A stretch of DNA of 8,035 nt from Bacillota bacterium (GTDB taxonomy: Bacteria; Bacillota; Clostridia; Peptostreptococcales; Anaerovoracaceae), in NCBI GenBank assembly GCA_016284485.1, contig JAEEOX010000041.1, positions 1-8,035 on the forward strand, read 5' to 3'. This document shows positions 6,474 to 8,035 of the stretch, one piece after another. How positions within the stretch are numbered: the stretch's first letter is position 1; the number at the start of each line of letters is the position of its first letter. The notes beneath the pieces were generated by a model that had not been told where the DNA came from, searched no databases, and was given only the letters and a program-made list of their open reading frames with translations. A program made the translations under genes and the position numbers.

Positions 6474-7322
6474 TCAACAGTTCCCCACATAGACAAATTC
6501 TGCATTTTTGCGGGCGATCTCTGCCAGACGCCGGATCAGGGCCACATCAGTGGGGTCCCTGTCGGTCATCCGGAATCTTGGGAAAAACCTGGTTATGTGG
6601 AGGGGCACTCCCTCTCCTCCCGGATTCCTGAGTCCTCCCACCCATCCGGAAAGCTCCCTCATCTCCTCTTCAGTATCGTTTTCGCCCGGTATGATGAGTG
6701 TGGTGAGTTCCACGTGACAGTGTTTCACAGCCTCAGTTATGAAGGTCTTCACCTGTTCAAGATCCCCTTTCAGCAGGTCTCTGTAATATCCTTGAGTGAA
6801 GCCTTTCAGATCTATGTTCATGGCGTCTATGTATGGCCCGATCTCCTCCAGCACCGGAAGCTCCGCCGTGCCGTTTGTGACCAGAACGGTCCTGAGCCCC
6901 TTCTCCTTCGCCAGTTTCCCGGTATCACGCACGTATTCGTAGCCGATGAGAGGCTCGTTGTATGTGAAGGCTATGCCGATGTTTCCCCTGCTCTTAAGAC
7001 GCTCAGCTATGCTGACCAGTTCCTCCGGGCTGACTGTCTCTGCCCTGTCCGCCAGATGTTTTGCCTCCTCTGACCATGAGATCTCTGAGTTCTGGCAGAA
7101 GGGACACCTGAGATTGCAGCCGAAGCTTCCCACAGAAAGGATGAGGCTCCCCGGGCAAAACCTCTGAAGGGGCTTCTTCTCTATGGGGTCCAGGGCCATT
7201 CCGGTGATCCTGCCGTAATTAAAGGCCTCCACCCTGCCGTCGCGCGCGGTCCTTGCGCCGCAAAAGCCCAGAGCCCCCTCTTCTATTCTGCAATGTCTGA
7301 AGCATGTTTTGCACTCAGCCAT
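6474..7322 (-). CDS. amrS: AmmeMemoRadiSam system radical SAM enzyme
   Basis: A 282-residue radical SAM protein related to pyruvate formate-lyase activating enzymes. The CxxxCxxC motif for the 4Fe-4S/SAM cluster is C69-N-L-R-C73-P-F-C76, preceded by SVGSFG. An N-terminal cysteine cluster (C4, C7, C11, C21 in MAECKTCFRHCRIEEGALGF and the following Cys) is typical of this family and may bind another metal or cluster. FTYNEP (119-124), TNG (149-151), IDLKG (170-174) and the end motif FVYVGNC complete the pattern. It is shorter than many homologues, which continue after VYxGN with a Cys-containing tail; here a stop follows and the terminator starts within 25 nt. The ATG at 7322 has AGGAAGG upstream and lies 19 nt after the AMMECR1 gene, so the two are co-transcribed. 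The substrate of this enzyme is not established to my knowledge. Confidence 0.94.
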   Translation of the reverse strand: MAECKTCFRHCRIEEGALGFCGARTARDGRVEAFNYGRITGMALDPIEKKPLQRFCPGSLILSVGSFGCNLRCPFCQNSEISWSEEAKHLADRAETVSPEELVSIAERLKSRGNIGIAFTYNEPLIGYEYVRDTGKLAKEKGLRTVLVTNGTAELPVLEEIGPYIDAMNIDLKGFTQGYYRDLLKGDLEQVKTFITEAVKHCHVELTTLIIPGENDTEEEMRELSGWVGGLRNPGGEGVPLHITRFFPRFRMTDRDPTDVALIRRLAEIARKNAEFVYVGNC

Positions 7323-7341
7323 GATCTCGCCCTTCCTGCTG

Positions 7342-8035
7342 TCAGTAATGCCTTACTACCTTGAATCTCTGAAGGCTGAAGTTTTCGTTCCGTCCGATCC
7401 CGGCCTTCTGACAGGCTATTCTTATCTGGTCTTCCACCCTGTCCACACCGTCCAGATTCGGCAGCAGCAGCCCCCGCCTCATGCCGCAGGTCACGATGAC
7501 CCCGTACTGTTTAACATCCAGTTCCTCCGGGGACGAAATGTCCTCCGGCTCTTCCAGAACATCTACTGTGATATCCAGAGTGCTGAGCTCGTCCTCAGTT
7601 ATGGGTGAAAACCTGGGGTCTCCTGTGGAAGCACTGGCGGCGTTCTGGATTATCTCCTCGGCCACGCAGTCCTGCACTCCCGCAATGGTGCCTATGCATC
7701 CCCTGAGTTGGCCGTTCCGGTGTATGGAAACGAAGGCTCCCGCTCTCTCCTCAAGCATTTCTTCGGGAAGATCCTCAGGTACCGGGATGTGCCGGCGGTA
7801 TCTGACCCAGTCGTTCACAGCCGCTCGCGCCAGTCTGACGTATATATCGCTGCGCTCCGCTTTCTCCATACATTCTCTTTCGATCCTTTGCTGATGCTCC
7901 TTAAGGAAATACCTGCTCTCGTCACTGCCCTCCGGATAGAATGTACATATCCCGTATCCCACGCCGGTAACGTCCTGATGTGACAGGGCAGTTGCCTTCA
8001 CAGCCATGCCATCGAAGACGCCCGCCATGATCGTA
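7342..8035 (-). CDS. amrA: AmmeMemoRadiSam protein A: C-terminal end of Memo-like domain plus AMMECR1 domain (5' end outside window)
   Basis: The reading frame is open from the stop at 7342 to the window edge. An ATG at 8028 could give a 228-residue protein, but the residues just after it, VFDGMAVKATALSHQDVTGVGYG, resemble the tail of the LigB/Memo-like domain. Two further in-frame codons precede it and no ribosome site can be judged. I therefore read this as the 3' part of a Memo-AMMECR1 fusion, a known arrangement in Clostridia of roughly 450-470 residues. Counting from that ATG, a linker (about 34-60, rich in charged residues) leads to the AMMECR1 domain (about 60-228), with AFVSIHRNGQLRGCIG (98-113) containing the family's LRGCIG signature, GDPRF (136-140), and LDITVDVLEEPE (151-162). 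The domain's biochemical role is unknown; linkage to the radical SAM gene is conserved. Confidence 0.88.
   Translation of the reverse strand, partial: TIMAGVFDGMAVKATALSHQDVTGVGYGICTFYPEGSDESRYFLKEHQQRIERECMEKAERSDIYVRLARAAVNDWVRYRRHIPVPEDLPEEMLEERAGAFVSIHRNGQLRGCIGTIAGVQDCVAEEIIQNAASASTGDPRFSPITEDELSTLDITVDVLEEPEDISSPEELDVKQYGVIVTCGMRRGLLLPNLDGVDRVEDQIRIACQKAGIGRNENFSLQRFKVVRHY

Noticed and set aside
6372..7073. 233-codon plus-strand open frame opposite amrS
   Set aside because: It runs through the amr terminator and lies opposite the radical SAM gene. No domain is recognisable.
1..8035. Archaeal origin, suggested by AUA use and the AmmeMemoRadiSam genes
   Set aside because: Bacterial-type promoter hexamers, rho-independent terminators with U-tracts, a CWB2 triple repeat and the Memo-AMMECR1 fusion fit Clostridia better.

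Overview
The window reads as chromosomal DNA from a Gram-positive anaerobe, most likely a Bacillota of class Clostridia. The evidence is a secreted protein with three cell-wall-binding type 2 (CWB2) repeats, good Shine-Dalgarno sites, sigma-70-type promoter hexamers, compact U-tracted terminators, and an AmmeMemoRadiSam pair in which the Memo-like domain appears fused to AMMECR1. G+C looks moderate to high, yet the isoleucine codon AUA is common, which is a lineage trait I cannot resolve to genus. I see no mobile element, tRNA, rRNA or CRISPR array. No gene-free stretch exceeds about 180 bases.

Layout: (1) Positions 1-518, minus strand: the N-terminal 172 codons of a MalY/PatB-type PLP enzyme, cut off by the window edge. 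(2) Positions 519-687: a divergent promoter region with one predicted promoter per direction and three small repeats that look like operators. (3) Positions 688-2700, plus strand: kup, a potassium uptake transporter. It ends in a perfect 14-bp hairpin at 2717-2748 that can terminate transcription from both sides. (4) Positions 6297 down to 2770, minus strand: a tightly packed three-gene unit. It encodes a secreted CWB2 protein, a multi-pass membrane protein with a DUF218/YdcF domain, and a homocysteine S-methyltransferase (MmuM type). The genes are separated by about 1 nt or overlap, which suggests translational coupling. (5) Positions 6311-6473: an intergenic stretch with the terminator of the upstream unit and a weak promoter candidate for the CWB2 unit. 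(6) Positions 8035 down to 6474, minus strand: the end of a Memo-AMMECR1 fusion gene (5' end outside the window), then 19 nt later the radical SAM partner, closing with its own terminator.

Functional picture: kup supplies K+. The PLP lyase/aminotransferase and the homocysteine methyltransferase both touch sulfur amino-acid metabolism but lie in different transcription units. The AmmeMemoRadiSam pair is widely conserved with a poorly understood biochemical role. The least expected arrangement is the co-transcription of two cell-envelope proteins with a cytosolic methionine-synthesis enzyme. I did not find a clearly new defence, mobile or biosynthetic system. The best leads are that operon, the uncharacterised N-terminal domain of the CWB2 protein, and the operator-like repeats around the kup divergent promoters.
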